Below are positions 1-9,200 of a stretch of DNA of 34,471 nt, piece by piece. The notes under the pieces are model-generated. The model saw nothing but the letters and a program-made list of their open reading frames with translations, searched no databases and had not been told where the DNA came from. A program made the position numbers and the translations under genes. The DNA comes from Candidatus Bathyarchaeota archaeon (GTDB lineage: Archaea; Asgardarchaeota; Lokiarchaeia; Sigyniarchaeales; Sigyniarchaeaceae). The DNA lies in assembly GCA_014729935.1 (NCBI GenBank), contig WJJB01000395.1:1-34471 (forward strand), in the 5' to 3' direction. Position 1 is the stretch's first letter. Each line of letters begins with the position of its first letter.

Positions 1-2
1 AG

Positions 3-167
3 GCTATCCAATCTCTAAAGCACGGCATGCGATTCATCTTGATAGAAAGGACTGGAGGGGTGGCACACACTATACCGGGGGACATAAGAAAAGAAATTGA
101 AATATTCGACAGCATGGATGAAGTGCCTGCCTTTATCAAGCAATGCATCTCGAAATCACCGGATTAG
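3..167 (+). CDS. 3' end of a protein of unknown function (partial)
   Basis: An open frame enters from the left edge and ends at TAG 165-167, giving the last 54 residues of a protein whose start lies outside the window. The tail has an IPGDIRKEIEIFDSMDEVPAFI stretch, which loosely recalls the last strand and helix of alpha/beta regulatory domains (for example STAS-like ends). That resemblance is weak and I do not assign a family. The stop codon is only 6 nt from the stop of the convergent pyrophosphatase gene, which supports this being a genuine gene end rather than a chance frame. Coding sense is favoured over the overlapping short frame starting at 97, which runs into the pyrophosphatase gene. 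Confidence 0.5.
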   Translation, partial: AIQSLKHGMRFILIERTGGVAHTIPGDIRKEIEIFDSMDEVPAFIKQCISKSPD

Positions 168-173
168 CCAGAA

Positions 174-737
174 TCAAGGCTTGGTAATTGCAATATTACC
201 GAACTCCTCCTTGAATCGACTTATGCAATTCGAGATGATCCGTATGGCATCGTCGTGCCCGTGCCATTTCTTGACCTTCGCGTAAGCAGGTTCCTCGAGA
301 TTCTTGTAAGTATTGAAGAATTCCCTAATTTCATCAATGTAATGTCTTGGTAAATCGTCCAGATCATCCATCTCCCCGAAAAAGGGACAATCTCGTGGAA
401 CCGACAGGATTTTCTCGTCGCGCCCCTTTTCATCCTGCATCACGAGAACACCAATTGGTTTCACCCTAGCTAGCGTCATTGGTTGAGTGGGAGTATTGCT
501 TATCACCAAGACATCAAGTGGATCTCCATCAAGTGCATATGTCCCAGGAATGAACCCATAGTCCTGGGGATAAACCACGCTTGAATGCAATACCCTGTCC
601 ATGATTAGCAAATTCGTGCTTTTCGATAACTCGTATTTCTTGTGAGTTCCCTTGGGGCATTCTATAAATGCATATAACAGGGAGGGAGGATCAGGTCCCG
701 GAACTATATGCTTCCAATATATCATGTCATCATTCAT
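174..737 (-). CDS. ppa: Inorganic pyrophosphatase (family I)
   Basis: A 187-aa soluble family I pyrophosphatase. It hydrolyses PPi to two phosphates in the cytosol and so pulls nucleic-acid synthesis and aminoacylation forward. The family signature DGDPLD is at residues 70-75 (metal-binding Asp70, Asp72, Asp75), followed by the second acidic pair in DEKGRDEK (Asp102, Asp107). The YPQDYGFIPGTY segment (56-67) and the Lys/Tyr-rich C-terminal helix also match the family, and the length is typical. The ATG at 735-737 overlaps the TGA of the upstream disulfide oxidoreductase gene (shared 4 nt, TCAT at 734-737), so the two are probably translationally coupled. An internal ATG four codons later (723-725) is an alternative start. 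The assignment is firm from the motifs; the coupling is inferred from the overlap. Confidence 0.96.
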   Translation of the reverse strand: MNDDMIYWKHIVPGPDPPSLLYAFIECPKGTHKKYELSKSTNLLIMDRVLHSSVVYPQDYGFIPGTYALDGDPLDVLVISNTPTQPMTLARVKPIGVLVMQDEKGRDEKILSVPRDCPFFGEMDDLDDLPRHYIDEIREFFNTYKNLEEPAYAKVKKWHGHDDAIRIISNCISRFKEEFGNIAITKP

Positions 738-1369
738 GTCTTGTAACCTATGGCGTTGAATAATAGTTCCAAGCTTGGAACACCTTCAATTCTTTCGCTT
801 CCATTTATGATCGTGACGGGAACACCTGTAACCCCGTACTTTCTTGCGATGTCCGGGTTTTCGTATGACTCAATGATGTCGATATTCAACCGGCCATTGG
901 AATCAATGACGATGGAATTTTCTATCAATGCCGCCTGTGAACAATAGGGGCACGTGGGAGTAACGATCAACTCTAAATTTGCTTCCTTCAGCTTTTCAAG
1001 CTTGTCATCAAGCATCCCGCTAAAAATTGTTTTCCTTGTTGACGCCATGTATATGGTATAGATGAATGGTGAGGTTTCCAATCCCATTGGTGCCCCAGTA
1101 TAGCGAATACCAAGATTCTCGAATAACACGGTTGGAGCCCTGGTGACATTCAATTTCTTGCACGTGGCAACCTCATCAATTATTGAAATTTCCTCAAATG
1201 CAAGTAGATTAGAGCCTTTCGCAAGCTCTTCTACAAGCGAGGCGGTGTCCTCGCAAGCGGGACATTGCCGGTAGCCTTCCGCCGTCAAGGTAGTAATGAC
1301 TTTCAATCTAACGGGATTTTTCAAGGAATCCAACAAACGCCTGATATCAGCAGCACTCAACTCATTCAC
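734..1369 (-). CDS. Protein disulfide oxidoreductase (two thioredoxin-fold modules)
   Basis: A 211-aa protein of the archaeal PDO/glutaredoxin-like family, which is built from two thioredoxin folds. The N-terminal module carries CPAC at residues 36-39 and the C-terminal module carries CPYC at 140-143. A GVPVTI segment near residue 186 supplies the cis-proline that faces the active site, and RAPTVLF (78-84) is its counterpart in the first module. Known members oxidise, reduce or isomerise cytosolic disulfides. The N-module CPAC differs from the CQxC-type sequences I associate with hyperthermophilic homologues. The start is GTG at 1367-1369; a possible TATA element (TTAATA, near 1430) lies about 55 nt upstream on the minus strand. 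It is the first gene of a two-gene unit with the pyrophosphatase. Confidence 0.9.
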   Translation of the reverse strand: MNELSAADIRRLLDSLKNPVRLKVITTLTAEGYRQCPACEDTASLVEELAKGSNLLAFEEISIIDEVATCKKLNVTRAPTVLFENLGIRYTGAPMGLETSPFIYTIYMASTRKTIFSGMLDDKLEKLKEANLELIVTPTCPYCSQAALIENSIVIDSNGRLNIDIIESYENPDIARKYGVTGVPVTIINGSERIEGVPSLELLFNAIGYKT

Positions 1370-1484
1370 TGGTCTCTCAGCACCTCGAATTCGTCATCAA
1401 ATCGGAACAGGTTGCCATAGGAAAGGATAGTATTAAAGCAATGATAAGCATGTTGATAGGCAAGGATAATTAGCTCAAGCTCAA

Positions 1485-4400
1485 TCAAGGAAAGCAGGTT
1501 TCATGACATGTCGGGCACGTCACCCTAACATTGGCGGCATTCCAACCCTTGGATTGTTTCATGAGAAGCAAATCTCCACATTTCTTGCACGAGATGATTA
1601 TTGAAAATAATTCCCCACATGTCTTGCATGAATACAAGCAAGATCCTTCCAGGGGTTTAACCAGTAACTGCAAACTACACTTCGAGCAATAAAATCTCGT
1701 GAGATGAAGAATTCCACCGGAATGGGTATTGAATTGAATAAATTGCCTCTTGGTGGATTTTTTCCTTGCTAATAAATGCAGGCTGGTATCTCTTTGTGTC
1801 GCAAGATTATTATCAGTCATTGGAGCCATTTCTTGGCCTATTATGTCATCCAAGTCATTATATGCACGTGACACCTTGGGAGCAATGGAATCATTGAAGG
1901 AGGGGGTGATGATTCTATTCGAGTCACCGGAGTCTCTATTCGTAATTATCCTCGCAATATCAATGCCACCATCAACCCAGTCTTCCGGAATATCGAGGGA
2001 TGATACCTGCCTGTACAGCCTGTACATGCCATTGTATATTTCTACTGGATACGCTTGAACTGACTTTTTATTGCGTGATCTCCGGTTAATCAAAATGGCT
2101 GTGGTTGAAATACCAATCAGGGAAGCACTTGCAATCAAGAGCATGATGAAAAGCCCATTCCTGGTATCTTGATTTGTGTCAATGATCACCTCGCGTGTTG
2201 GGGATGAAACAATCTGCCAACCATCGTGGTATTGGAAGCTGATATCATGTGAACCTTCTTCCACCCGTGCGATGGCTTCATAAACTACGCCGCGGGTGAA
2301 ATCGGGATCCCCATTCTCGTGGCTCAAGGTAAAAGCATGAATCTCATGATCAATCCACAATCGCAATTGCTGGGGTTGGGAACCATCCAAATCCCTGAAA
2401 GACACCAATACTTGCAAGTTTCCCGATGGAAACTTACCAGAATTTATCGAAAGTAGCTCCACTTGGGATGGATGAAAATTCCCATCAAGGGGATAGCGGA
2501 AAAACAACATGCGATGTTCCATTCCCTCTTTTTCCTTCATTCCCGCGCACCATGCTCCAGTGATGAAAAGTGAATGTTCGGCTACGATGGCATTGAATGC
2601 CGTAACATTCATGGAAGGATTCCACACGCGTTCCATCTGGCGTGTTCCATTTGTTCCATAAGTGAATACAGTAATGCGATTCTCCCGCGAATTGGTATCT
2701 ATAGCATTTCCCACGATATAAATTGCATTCTCATCGCAATTAACAGACACGCATTGCTCTTCCTGCTGGGACCCCCAAGTCCGATACCACGTAACCACGG
2801 GTGAACCATCCGTTGAGGTTTTCACTAGCAAGTAGTCTGATTCCATCCCCGAACTCCCTGGAACACTTCCAGTTATGTATACGTCATCATCCTTCACGCA
2901 AATATCATTGGCACTTTCCCTGCCGTCCTCCATGATGAACCATGAAAACAACTCCGCTCCTTCCAATGTCCACTTCTGGTAGTGAATGCCATTCAGCCCC
3001 TGCGAGTCATAGCTGCAAGTATACAGGTATTCACCATCGGTACAAATTCCCCTCCCTTCTTGAAAGCCATTGGAGCCTTGACGGTACCAATCGAGTGTTC
3101 CATTCAATGAACAACATGCGAGGAATTGCCTGATTTCTAGCGATGCATCCACGGTGGTTCCGAATATGAAAACCTTGGTGCCATCAGTCGTGATGCTATT
3201 CGCCGACTGTTTACCTGGAAGCAACCAGTGGGATTGACCAGCAAAGAAGCCTGTGGTTGTCCAACGAATTAAAACGATCTTTTCGTTACTGAGATCATCA
3301 CATGCCACGTATACATGCCCATCATGAGCCACCATTGCTTGAACTTGAATATCCTGTTCGAGGAAAATGGAAACATTCCATGCTTGCTCCCCACCCCGGT
3401 TCCAGCAGGTCATGATAATTTCCCCCGTCGAAGGCTTTGAGGTGCATGTAAAAAATTTTCCCGCTTCTTCGCAGGCAAGTGACTTTGAAATATCAGCAGT
3501 TCTATGCTTCCCCACATGGTACCAAGGAATGAATTTGTCCACGACTGCGGGTGCTTCGATTAAGTCGGTCATGGTTGTGTATATTCCATCTGAACAGGCA
3601 AATGCATGTGTGTAATTACCCGGCGTCTCGATATCCATTTTTATCTCATACATGCACCCATCCATGTAGTTACAATCACTTGGATCCCGTTTATACATGG
3701 GATGAACGGCGGGCCCAATCAACACGTGCACGTATTCTGGTGGATTATTATCACCATCCTTATAATTAACGGAAAATGTGAATTCGGTGGTATCAGTTGA
3801 GCCGTTGAAGGGTTCCACAATTATCGGTTCCAATATTGGAGCCATGGTATTTGAATAGGTCACGACAAGTTCAGGAACGATCACGGTCGATTCATAAATC
3901 CCGTCATGGGCTGTTGCAAGGCAATGGTGCACTCCTGGTTGGAAATATGCTTCCACATAATAAATGCAACCATCCATGTAATTCTCATCAAGGACATCAA
4001 GCTTCTCCATTGGCATGGAGTAATTTTCGGTGGCTAGGTTAAGATTTCTCGGTCCGAGGTTATCAGCGTCCTTGTATTTAATGGTGATTCTAATCCTGTC
4101 GGCGGTGGTGGACCCATTTCTACAAATTGTTAGGTTCTCCAAGACGGGAGCGTGAAGATTTGGGAGAATTTCTAACGGGAATGAATTCGACCAGGTATTC
4201 ACATGGTATCCAGAGCTAAAGCCCACCCGCCAATAATAGGTGCCTGGATCGAGAGATGAGACATTGAGAAGACAGTGATGCAATCCATCTTGCCATGTTG
4301 CGTTGCATGTTGCCATCACGGTTGAGAAATTGGAAATATTTGAGAGTTGAAGGGTCCAATCATGCTCAATTCCAAATGAAAACGTGCTGGCCCACCGGAA

Positions 4401-5162
4401 ATCAATTATTCCTGCGGGAAAGCTTGATCCAGGCGCAGGTTCCACGTGCTGCAACGATAACGGACGGTAGCCTTCTTGATCCTCATTCAAAAAACCAAGG
4501 GTATTGGTAAACGATTGCATCCAATCCCCAGAATCATGCGTATCCGTATCGGATAACCTGCAAACATTATTCTGGTTCAGCGATAGGTTTTTCGATTCGG
4601 TCCAGATGGCTTCGAGGGGAATGGGCAAATCATATCCATTCATATCCATCCAATCAACATTCAATCCCCTGTCGTTAAAAATTCCTAGTGCAACAGGTTC
4701 GCCGCTGAATGGAAATATATCGTCAATGAAAAGATCCGAAAGGCTATCATTACCCGTGCCCTCATGAAGGACCAGGAAACTTTCACTTGGAAGCATGAAT
4801 CCTGCAGGGAATGAATAATTAATATCAATACCAGATTCGGTGAAACACCTGAACGTCCAGCCATTCATTGAAATAACAGAACCATAATTAATCAATTCCA
4901 CCCCCCGGGTTCCTCTATTGCACACCTCATTTATCAAGATGGTCCCCGGGTGGTTAAAGGATGATTGAGATGGTGTTTTCGTGGTATACTTCATCCCCGT
5001 TAGGTATTCAAAGGTGCAATCCAAGTTTGAACCATTAGAACTCTCTTGCGATTGCACGGTTATGGACATCCCTACAAGGAAGATGAAAAGAACCATCATG
5101 CTTCCCTTCTTGTACCGTGATATACCAAACCACACGTGAATTCCCCGTGTAAATGCATGCAA
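1485..5162 (-). CDS. Giant membrane-anchored surface protein: lamin-tail-like domain, Ig-like repeats, beta-propeller, TM, cytosolic zinc ribbons
   Basis: A 1225-aa protein. A basic N-terminus and hydrophobic segment (about 22-38) look like a signal peptide. Residues 72-180 resemble a lamin-tail (LTD) domain (TILINEVCNRGTRGVELIN, GWTF, LPSESFLVLH). Three related Ig-like units follow, each with a Y/FxD-x-D element (KYKDADN 362, NYKDGDN 466, FRDLDGS 922), two of them also with a NYMDGC element (395, 498). Residues about 545-895 repeat DGxxVYITG-like strands, suggesting an SBBP-type beta-propeller. A TM helix lies at 1003-1027. The roughly 200-residue tail is cytosolic by the positive-inside rule (RRSRNKK) and ends in a run of Cys pairs (1159/1162, 1175/1179/1182, 1192/1195, 1216/1219/1223), probably two zinc ribbons. 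NxS/T sequons are common in the ectodomain. The start is favoured by a TATA-like element (ATATTATAATAAC on the minus strand) about 30-40 nt upstream. Partners are unknown. Confidence 0.8.
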   Translation of the reverse strand: MHAFTRGIHVWFGISRYKKGSMMVLFIFLVGMSITVQSQESSNGSNLDCTFEYLTGMKYTTKTPSQSSFNHPGTILINEVCNRGTRGVELINYGSVISMNGWTFRCFTESGIDINYSFPAGFMLPSESFLVLHEGTGNDSLSDLFIDDIFPFSGEPVALGIFNDRGLNVDWMDMNGYDLPIPLEAIWTESKNLSLNQNNVCRLSDTDTHDSGDWMQSFTNTLGFLNEDQEGYRPLSLQHVEPAPGSSFPAGIIDFRWASTFSFGIEHDWTLQLSNISNFSTVMATCNATWQDGLHHCLLNVSSLDPGTYYWRVGFSSGYHVNTWSNSFPLEILPNLHAPVLENLTICRNGSTTADRIRITIKYKDADNLGPRNLNLATENYSMPMEKLDVLDENYMDGCIYYVEAYFQPGVHHCLATAHDGIYESTVIVPELVVTYSNTMAPILEPIIVEPFNGSTDTTEFTFSVNYKDGDNNPPEYVHVLIGPAVHPMYKRDPSDCNYMDGCMYEIKMDIETPGNYTHAFACSDGIYTTMTDLIEAPAVVDKFIPWYHVGKHRTADISKSLACEEAGKFFTCTSKPSTGEIIMTCWNRGGEQAWNVSIFLEQDIQVQAMVAHDGHVYVACDDLSNEKIVLIRWTTTGFFAGQSHWLLPGKQSANSITTDGTKVFIFGTTVDASLEIRQFLACCSLNGTLDWYRQGSNGFQEGRGICTDGEYLYTCSYDSQGLNGIHYQKWTLEGAELFSWFIMEDGRESANDICVKDDDVYITGSVPGSSGMESDYLLVKTSTDGSPVVTWYRTWGSQQEEQCVSVNCDENAIYIVGNAIDTNSRENRITVFTYGTNGTRQMERVWNPSMNVTAFNAIVAEHSLFITGAWCAGMKEKEGMEHRMLFFRYPLDGNFHPSQVELLSINSGKFPSGNLQVLVSFRDLDGSQPQQLRLWIDHEIHAFTLSHENGDPDFTRGVVYEAIARVEEGSHDISFQYHDGWQIVSSPTREVIIDTNQDTRNGLFIMLLIASASLIGISTTAILINRRSRNKKSVQAYPVEIYNGMYRLYRQVSSLDIPEDWVDGGIDIARIITNRDSGDSNRIITPSFNDSIAPKVSRAYNDLDDIIGQEMAPMTDNNLATQRDTSLHLLARKKSTKRQFIQFNTHSGGILHLTRFYCSKCSLQLLVKPLEGSCLYSCKTCGELFSIIISCKKCGDLLLMKQSKGWNAANVRVTCPTCHETCFP

Positions 5163-5221
5163 GACTTGTTGGTAATAAAAAGTTGAGTTATTATAATATT
5201 ATCTGCTTCCTTCAAGATTCC

Positions 5222-6781
5222 CTAGTTATTGAAAAACACTTGATCCTTGTCGAAACCGCCATACATTGCCCGAGTTCGATGGGTGAAGCCCTCTCTTAGC
5301 GTGACACCGAAGCGTTTTTGCGGATCCGTCGTCTCGTGCTTTTGACACAGCAACTTTATCCATTGTTCAAGCGAATCATCAAGTATTTTCCCGATATTGC
5401 TTGCTTCATCGATGATATTCTTGTGTTCCCTGGGATCCAGCAGCAGGTCATACAGGTGCTTGGAAGGCATAGATGGATAGGAATCAATTTTCTTTATATA
5501 TTTCCACCTGTTCGTTCGGATCGCTCTTTGTACATGATAGGTGTTTTCCACAAGCAACATTCCTTGGCGTTTACAAGCAAGATGCTTGGGATGATCGGGA
5601 TCGTTGGGGTATTCGGGTATCGATTCCTTTCCATTACCGAGCTCGCATGCCAGCGCTGGAACGAACTCAATTTGCTGCTTGAGGGTTGGAATAAGGCTAA
5701 CTCCGTCGAAATTACCAGACACGAGCTCCTGTTCCAACCCAATAGCATCCAAGACAGTTGGTACGATATCAAGTTGGCAGGCAGGCTCAGCCCATGGTTT
5801 CAAGCCTCCATCGGTGATCCCGGGCACGTGCAGGATGAACGGTATGGTGTGATTGGGATTTGTCAAACCAACATGTGAAAACATGGCAGGTTGCCCACAA
5901 ATCAAGTTATTCGTCTCATCTAGCGTTTCACCATGATCACTCGTGAGAAAAACCATGGAATGTTCTATTAAATCAAGTTCAGCCATTCTTTGAAAGATTA
6001 GACCACAATGGTGATCAGCAAAAGCAATCTCTCCATCATACAAGGACACGATATACTTGGGATCCGTTACGTCCTTGTATCGCGAGTCGAGCTTCCTACC
6101 CCAATCTTCCAACCAATGACCAATATTGCAATCGTTGAGGGCATCAAGCATGTGCATGCGTGGATCTCTTGGATCCCTGCCTTCAGAATAAAAACTTGAG
6201 AAGGTGTCGGGTGGGATGTATGGTGTGTGTGGATCCCAGTAATGAATGAATAGGAAGAAGGGCTTGCGTGCATCCTGCCAAGATCTTGCGCACTCCTCGA
6301 GTAGATCAAGTGCTTGTACGGTGATGCGGGGTGCCGGTACGACTAAACCACCTTGATGCTGCTCGGTTAAACCCATATCTATCTTATACTTGTTGTTTAA
6401 CTCTCGAAATTCAAACCGGTCGAAGCCCTCTACTAGATGTTCTCCATGCTCTGGATAATCTGCCAATGTGCTCACTTGAGCAGTGAAATAGCCGGCGTCG
6501 TGCAATATCCCTGCCAAGGTTTGCACTCCATTCCTGATTGGCCACCGGGGAGCGTGGGCTACCACGTCATGAGCGGTTGGAAACAACCCGGTGAACATTG
6601 ATGTATATCCTGGTAGAGTGCAATTCGATACTGAGAACGCTGGATCAAATAACACACCGTGTTTCTTGAAGAAAGCATCAATATTGGGTGTGGTGGGAAG
6701 GGGATACCCGTACAATCCAACATGATCAGCCCGCAAGGTATCAATGCTGATGATGATCACGTTCAATGGTTGATCGGTCAT
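5222..6781 (-). CDS. Sulfatase-family (alkaline phosphatase superfamily) hydrolase with atypical nucleophile
   Basis: A 519-aa alkaline-phosphatase-superfamily enzyme. SIDTLRADHVGLYGY (12-26) provides metal-binding Asp14. TLPGYTSMFTG (55-65) is the nucleophile loop, HYWDPHTPY (180-188) is the substrate-side motif, and LTSDHGE (279-285) gives metal ligands Asp282/His283. In true sulfatases the nucleophile is Cys or Ser in C/S-x-P-x-R, matured to formylglycine. Here the aligned positions are Thr55-Leu-Pro-Gly-Tyr; the nearby Cys54 is one residue out of register. The enzyme may therefore be a phosphodiester/phosphonate hydrolase or phosphotransferase that uses Thr, rather than a sulfatase. No signal peptide is seen, so it should be cytosolic. 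It lies 51 nt downstream of the GH20 gene on the same strand, which suggests linked glycan metabolism. A TATA-like TTTTAAAG about 50 nt upstream may give it its own promoter. Confidence 0.88.
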   Translation of the reverse strand: MTDQPLNVIIISIDTLRADHVGLYGYPLPTTPNIDAFFKKHGVLFDPAFSVSNCTLPGYTSMFTGLFPTAHDVVAHAPRWPIRNGVQTLAGILHDAGYFTAQVSTLADYPEHGEHLVEGFDRFEFRELNNKYKIDMGLTEQHQGGLVVPAPRITVQALDLLEECARSWQDARKPFFLFIHYWDPHTPYIPPDTFSSFYSEGRDPRDPRMHMLDALNDCNIGHWLEDWGRKLDSRYKDVTDPKYIVSLYDGEIAFADHHCGLIFQRMAELDLIEHSMVFLTSDHGETLDETNNLICGQPAMFSHVGLTNPNHTIPFILHVPGITDGGLKPWAEPACQLDIVPTVLDAIGLEQELVSGNFDGVSLIPTLKQQIEFVPALACELGNGKESIPEYPNDPDHPKHLACKRQGMLLVENTYHVQRAIRTNRWKYIKKIDSYPSMPSKHLYDLLLDPREHKNIIDEASNIGKILDDSLEQWIKLLCQKHETTDPQKRFGVTLREGFTHRTRAMYGGFDKDQVFFNN

Positions 6782-6832
6782 GATTTCAATCCCAGTAATA
6801 TGCCTGTTTCGGTTGGTTCCCTACACTATCCT

Positions 6833-9163
6833 TTAAAAACGCCTGATGAACCCTTGTTGCAATTTTTCCATGGCGAGGGAAAATATCAAGTGATCGAGTT
6901 TCTCCGCAGCCTCACTCAAGGCATCTTGAAATTCAGACATGATTTCAACCAATGCACCGTCAATTGAGGCGGTTTCCATGGTATCAACCATGGTTACACA
7001 TTCTTCCAGGGATTCCACGGGAGGAAGGGAATCGTTGCCGGACTCCCACTTGACAAGATTTCCCGCGATTTCCAATACATGATGTCGGAGATCCCGGGGA
7101 AATGATTTATCATCAAGGTGAACCAAGTTATCCTGCACGGCTTGCGATTTTTCCACAAGCATCTCCAAGGATAATCGTGCATTAACCAGCCGGTCACGCA
7201 CCGACTCCAAGTATTCCCTAGGTTCTTGGAACCGGTACTTCCACTCCATGAGAAGCTCGGCATCGTATATCACCTTTTCGTATACCTCCCTTGTCCGGTA
7301 TTGAAATAATTCGAATTTCTCTATCAATTCATCGATGACCCGACACTTGTCTCGCAAACCATCAATGGAGAGAAATTTGCCAGCGCCACTACCGTATTCG
7401 TCCAAAATTCTCACTAATTCGTTGAGAACCATGAGCATGTCTACCTTCATCTCTTGAAGCTTGAGGCCGTGCACGATGTTTTCCACCGTATAATCCCCGG
7501 CTTGGATATCCCTTCTCATCCCTTGCCAAGCATCAATTGCAGACCTGATCTCCCCAGCGATGATTCCCAGATCATTTGCCTTTTGAGGAGGGACCGTGCA
7601 AGAGACCAGGTTCCGTAACAAAGCTCCATGCTTCTCCCATAACTTCCGAGGCATGTAAAAATATTGTGATAACATCTGCTTGGTGGTGAAATCAACCGTG
7701 GCAAGGGTGAAGGGAACCTTTTTAACGTTCCAACAAGATTCCGCAAAATGAAGGATGCCGGGAACGGTCGTTTCCATAGGGGACCTGCATACAGCCCAGG
7801 ATGTCGCCAATGCCCCGGTGTTCTTCCCCCTTTCCGATGTTCCGAGAGCAAGATGAAGCTCGTGAATATTCTGGAATCTCATGGAATAATTGGGAATTGC
7901 ATATTGGAAATCGCTTCTCACGCTGCTAGCTGCAAGCACCTGGAATCCCTTATCCTTGAAGAAATTCATCTCTTTCTTGAAATCATTTGGTTGCTTATCC
8001 TTGCCATATCGCCAGTACACGATGATGGTATCCTTGTCAAGCTCGTCCACGTATTCAGGATACTTTAACAAGTAATCGTGCCAGATCATGGGTATCTTCC
8101 CAAATCCTTTCACTATCTTGATTACCTTGTTCATGTGCTGGATGTATAGCTTGCTTTTGCCCTTTTCGTCATCCCCGTGACCATGTTCTTTAATGTATTG
8201 CTTGCATCGATCGCAAGTTCCAATGGTGTATACCTCATCTCCACCAATGTGAAGGAATCTCGATTTTGGATGGTAGGAAATCATATCCGAGATCATGTCC
8301 CGCAATAATGGCATGGTGTCTTCGTGCAATGCGCAGACATCCAATGTGCTATCCGGACTATATTGCTTGGATTGATCCTCGTTTAAATGCTTGTATTTAT
8401 CAAGCTTGACCACGAATTCCAAGTGCCCGTACGTTTGGACGAGTGGAATGGATTCAATACCGTACATGGTGCATAAATTCATCAATTCAACCGTTTCCGC
8501 ACGGTTGAATGCAAGCTTGTGTTGCAACTCGGGACGAGTCTTGTATGGAAATTTGTCCTCCCATTCCCACAAGATGGCGTTAATTTTATAGCGAGCAAGC
8601 ATCCTTACGTGATCCTTGAGATATTCCAGTGAATGCATCTGTTGCTTGAGATCCACGTGCACCATCCTCAAGTCAAGATCGGGATAGTCCACCACGTGCA
8701 GGCACGGGAGTGATACCAACGGTTTCCCGGTCGTTCTATCCTTCTTGACTTCAATATCCTCCCAGAGTTGTTGAACGGTGAGTACACCGTTAAAAAAACC
8801 CCTGATGGAAGGGGAAATGATGTACATCTCATCCGGCGTTATGGTTAAGTCATAGCCCTCAAGGGGAAGTGATTCCGCAACATCCACGAGTGTCGAGGTA
8901 AACGAATCTGGAATGGACTTGCCAGAAATATACATGAAGAATCCCTTCTCGTATTCTTGCTTGTATTCACGGTCTCGTATCGCGGTGATTCGAAGGTGCA
9001 ACTTGAAATTTTTCCAGAAAAATCCAAAAAAATCAATCACGTGATCCTGAACCTTCGCCTTGTTCACGTAAATATCACGTTCCTCGCTTAGTAAGAATTT
9101 CCCATCGCCCGGGTCCGTTGTGATCGACTTCGGGGTTGGGAGCAACACGGGTTCCTTGTTCAT
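6833..9163 (-). CDS. Family GH20 beta-N-acetylhexosaminidase-like protein
   Basis: A 776-aa protein from the chosen start. It begins with a GH20b-like domain (LLPTPKSI near residue 7, SIRGFFNGVLTVQQLWED near 119-136). The catalytic TIM barrel follows, starting at DLRMVHVDLKQQMHS, with VQTYGHLE and HIGGDE (Asp309-Glu310, the acid/base and oxazoline-stabilising pair of retaining hexosaminidases). A helical C-terminal region of about 270 residues completes it. GH20 enzymes remove terminal GlcNAc/GalNAc residues. The frame extends 33 codons upstream to an ATG at 9262, but those residues precede the conserved domain. ATG 9161-9163 has a TATA-like box 25-36 nt upstream (9189-9200), fitting a leaderless mRNA, so I prefer it. 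No signal peptide is seen, implying intracellular action on imported or endogenous amino-sugar glycans. The sulfatase-like gene follows. Confidence 0.87.
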   Translation of the reverse strand: MNKEPVLLPTPKSITTDPGDGKFLLSEERDIYVNKAKVQDHVIDFFGFFWKNFKLHLRITAIRDREYKQEYEKGFFMYISGKSIPDSFTSTLVDVAESLPLEGYDLTITPDEMYIISPSIRGFFNGVLTVQQLWEDIEVKKDRTTGKPLVSLPCLHVVDYPDLDLRMVHVDLKQQMHSLEYLKDHVRMLARYKINAILWEWEDKFPYKTRPELQHKLAFNRAETVELMNLCTMYGIESIPLVQTYGHLEFVVKLDKYKHLNEDQSKQYSPDSTLDVCALHEDTMPLLRDMISDMISYHPKSRFLHIGGDEVYTIGTCDRCKQYIKEHGHGDDEKGKSKLYIQHMNKVIKIVKGFGKIPMIWHDYLLKYPEYVDELDKDTIIVYWRYGKDKQPNDFKKEMNFFKDKGFQVLAASSVRSDFQYAIPNYSMRFQNIHELHLALGTSERGKNTGALATSWAVCRSPMETTVPGILHFAESCWNVKKVPFTLATVDFTTKQMLSQYFYMPRKLWEKHGALLRNLVSCTVPPQKANDLGIIAGEIRSAIDAWQGMRRDIQAGDYTVENIVHGLKLQEMKVDMLMVLNELVRILDEYGSGAGKFLSIDGLRDKCRVIDELIEKFELFQYRTREVYEKVIYDAELLMEWKYRFQEPREYLESVRDRLVNARLSLEMLVEKSQAVQDNLVHLDDKSFPRDLRHHVLEIAGNLVKWESGNDSLPPVESLEECVTMVDTMETASIDGALVEIMSEFQDALSEAAEKLDHLIFSLAMEKLQQGFIRRF

Positions 9164-9188
9164 AATGTTACGTGGGGGCTTGTTGCTC

Positions 9189-9200
9189 TTTAATATTATG
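9189..9200 (-). promoter_or_regulatory. TATA-like box of the GH20 gene
   Basis: On the minus strand this reads CATAATATTAAA and ends 25 nt before the ATG at 9163. That spacing is standard for an archaeal TATA box driving a leaderless or near-leaderless transcript, and it is the main reason for choosing the internal start. Confidence 0.5.

Noticed and set aside
5318..5878. A 186-aa plus-strand open frame
   Set aside because: It is fully antisense to the sulfatase-fold gene and shows no family motif.
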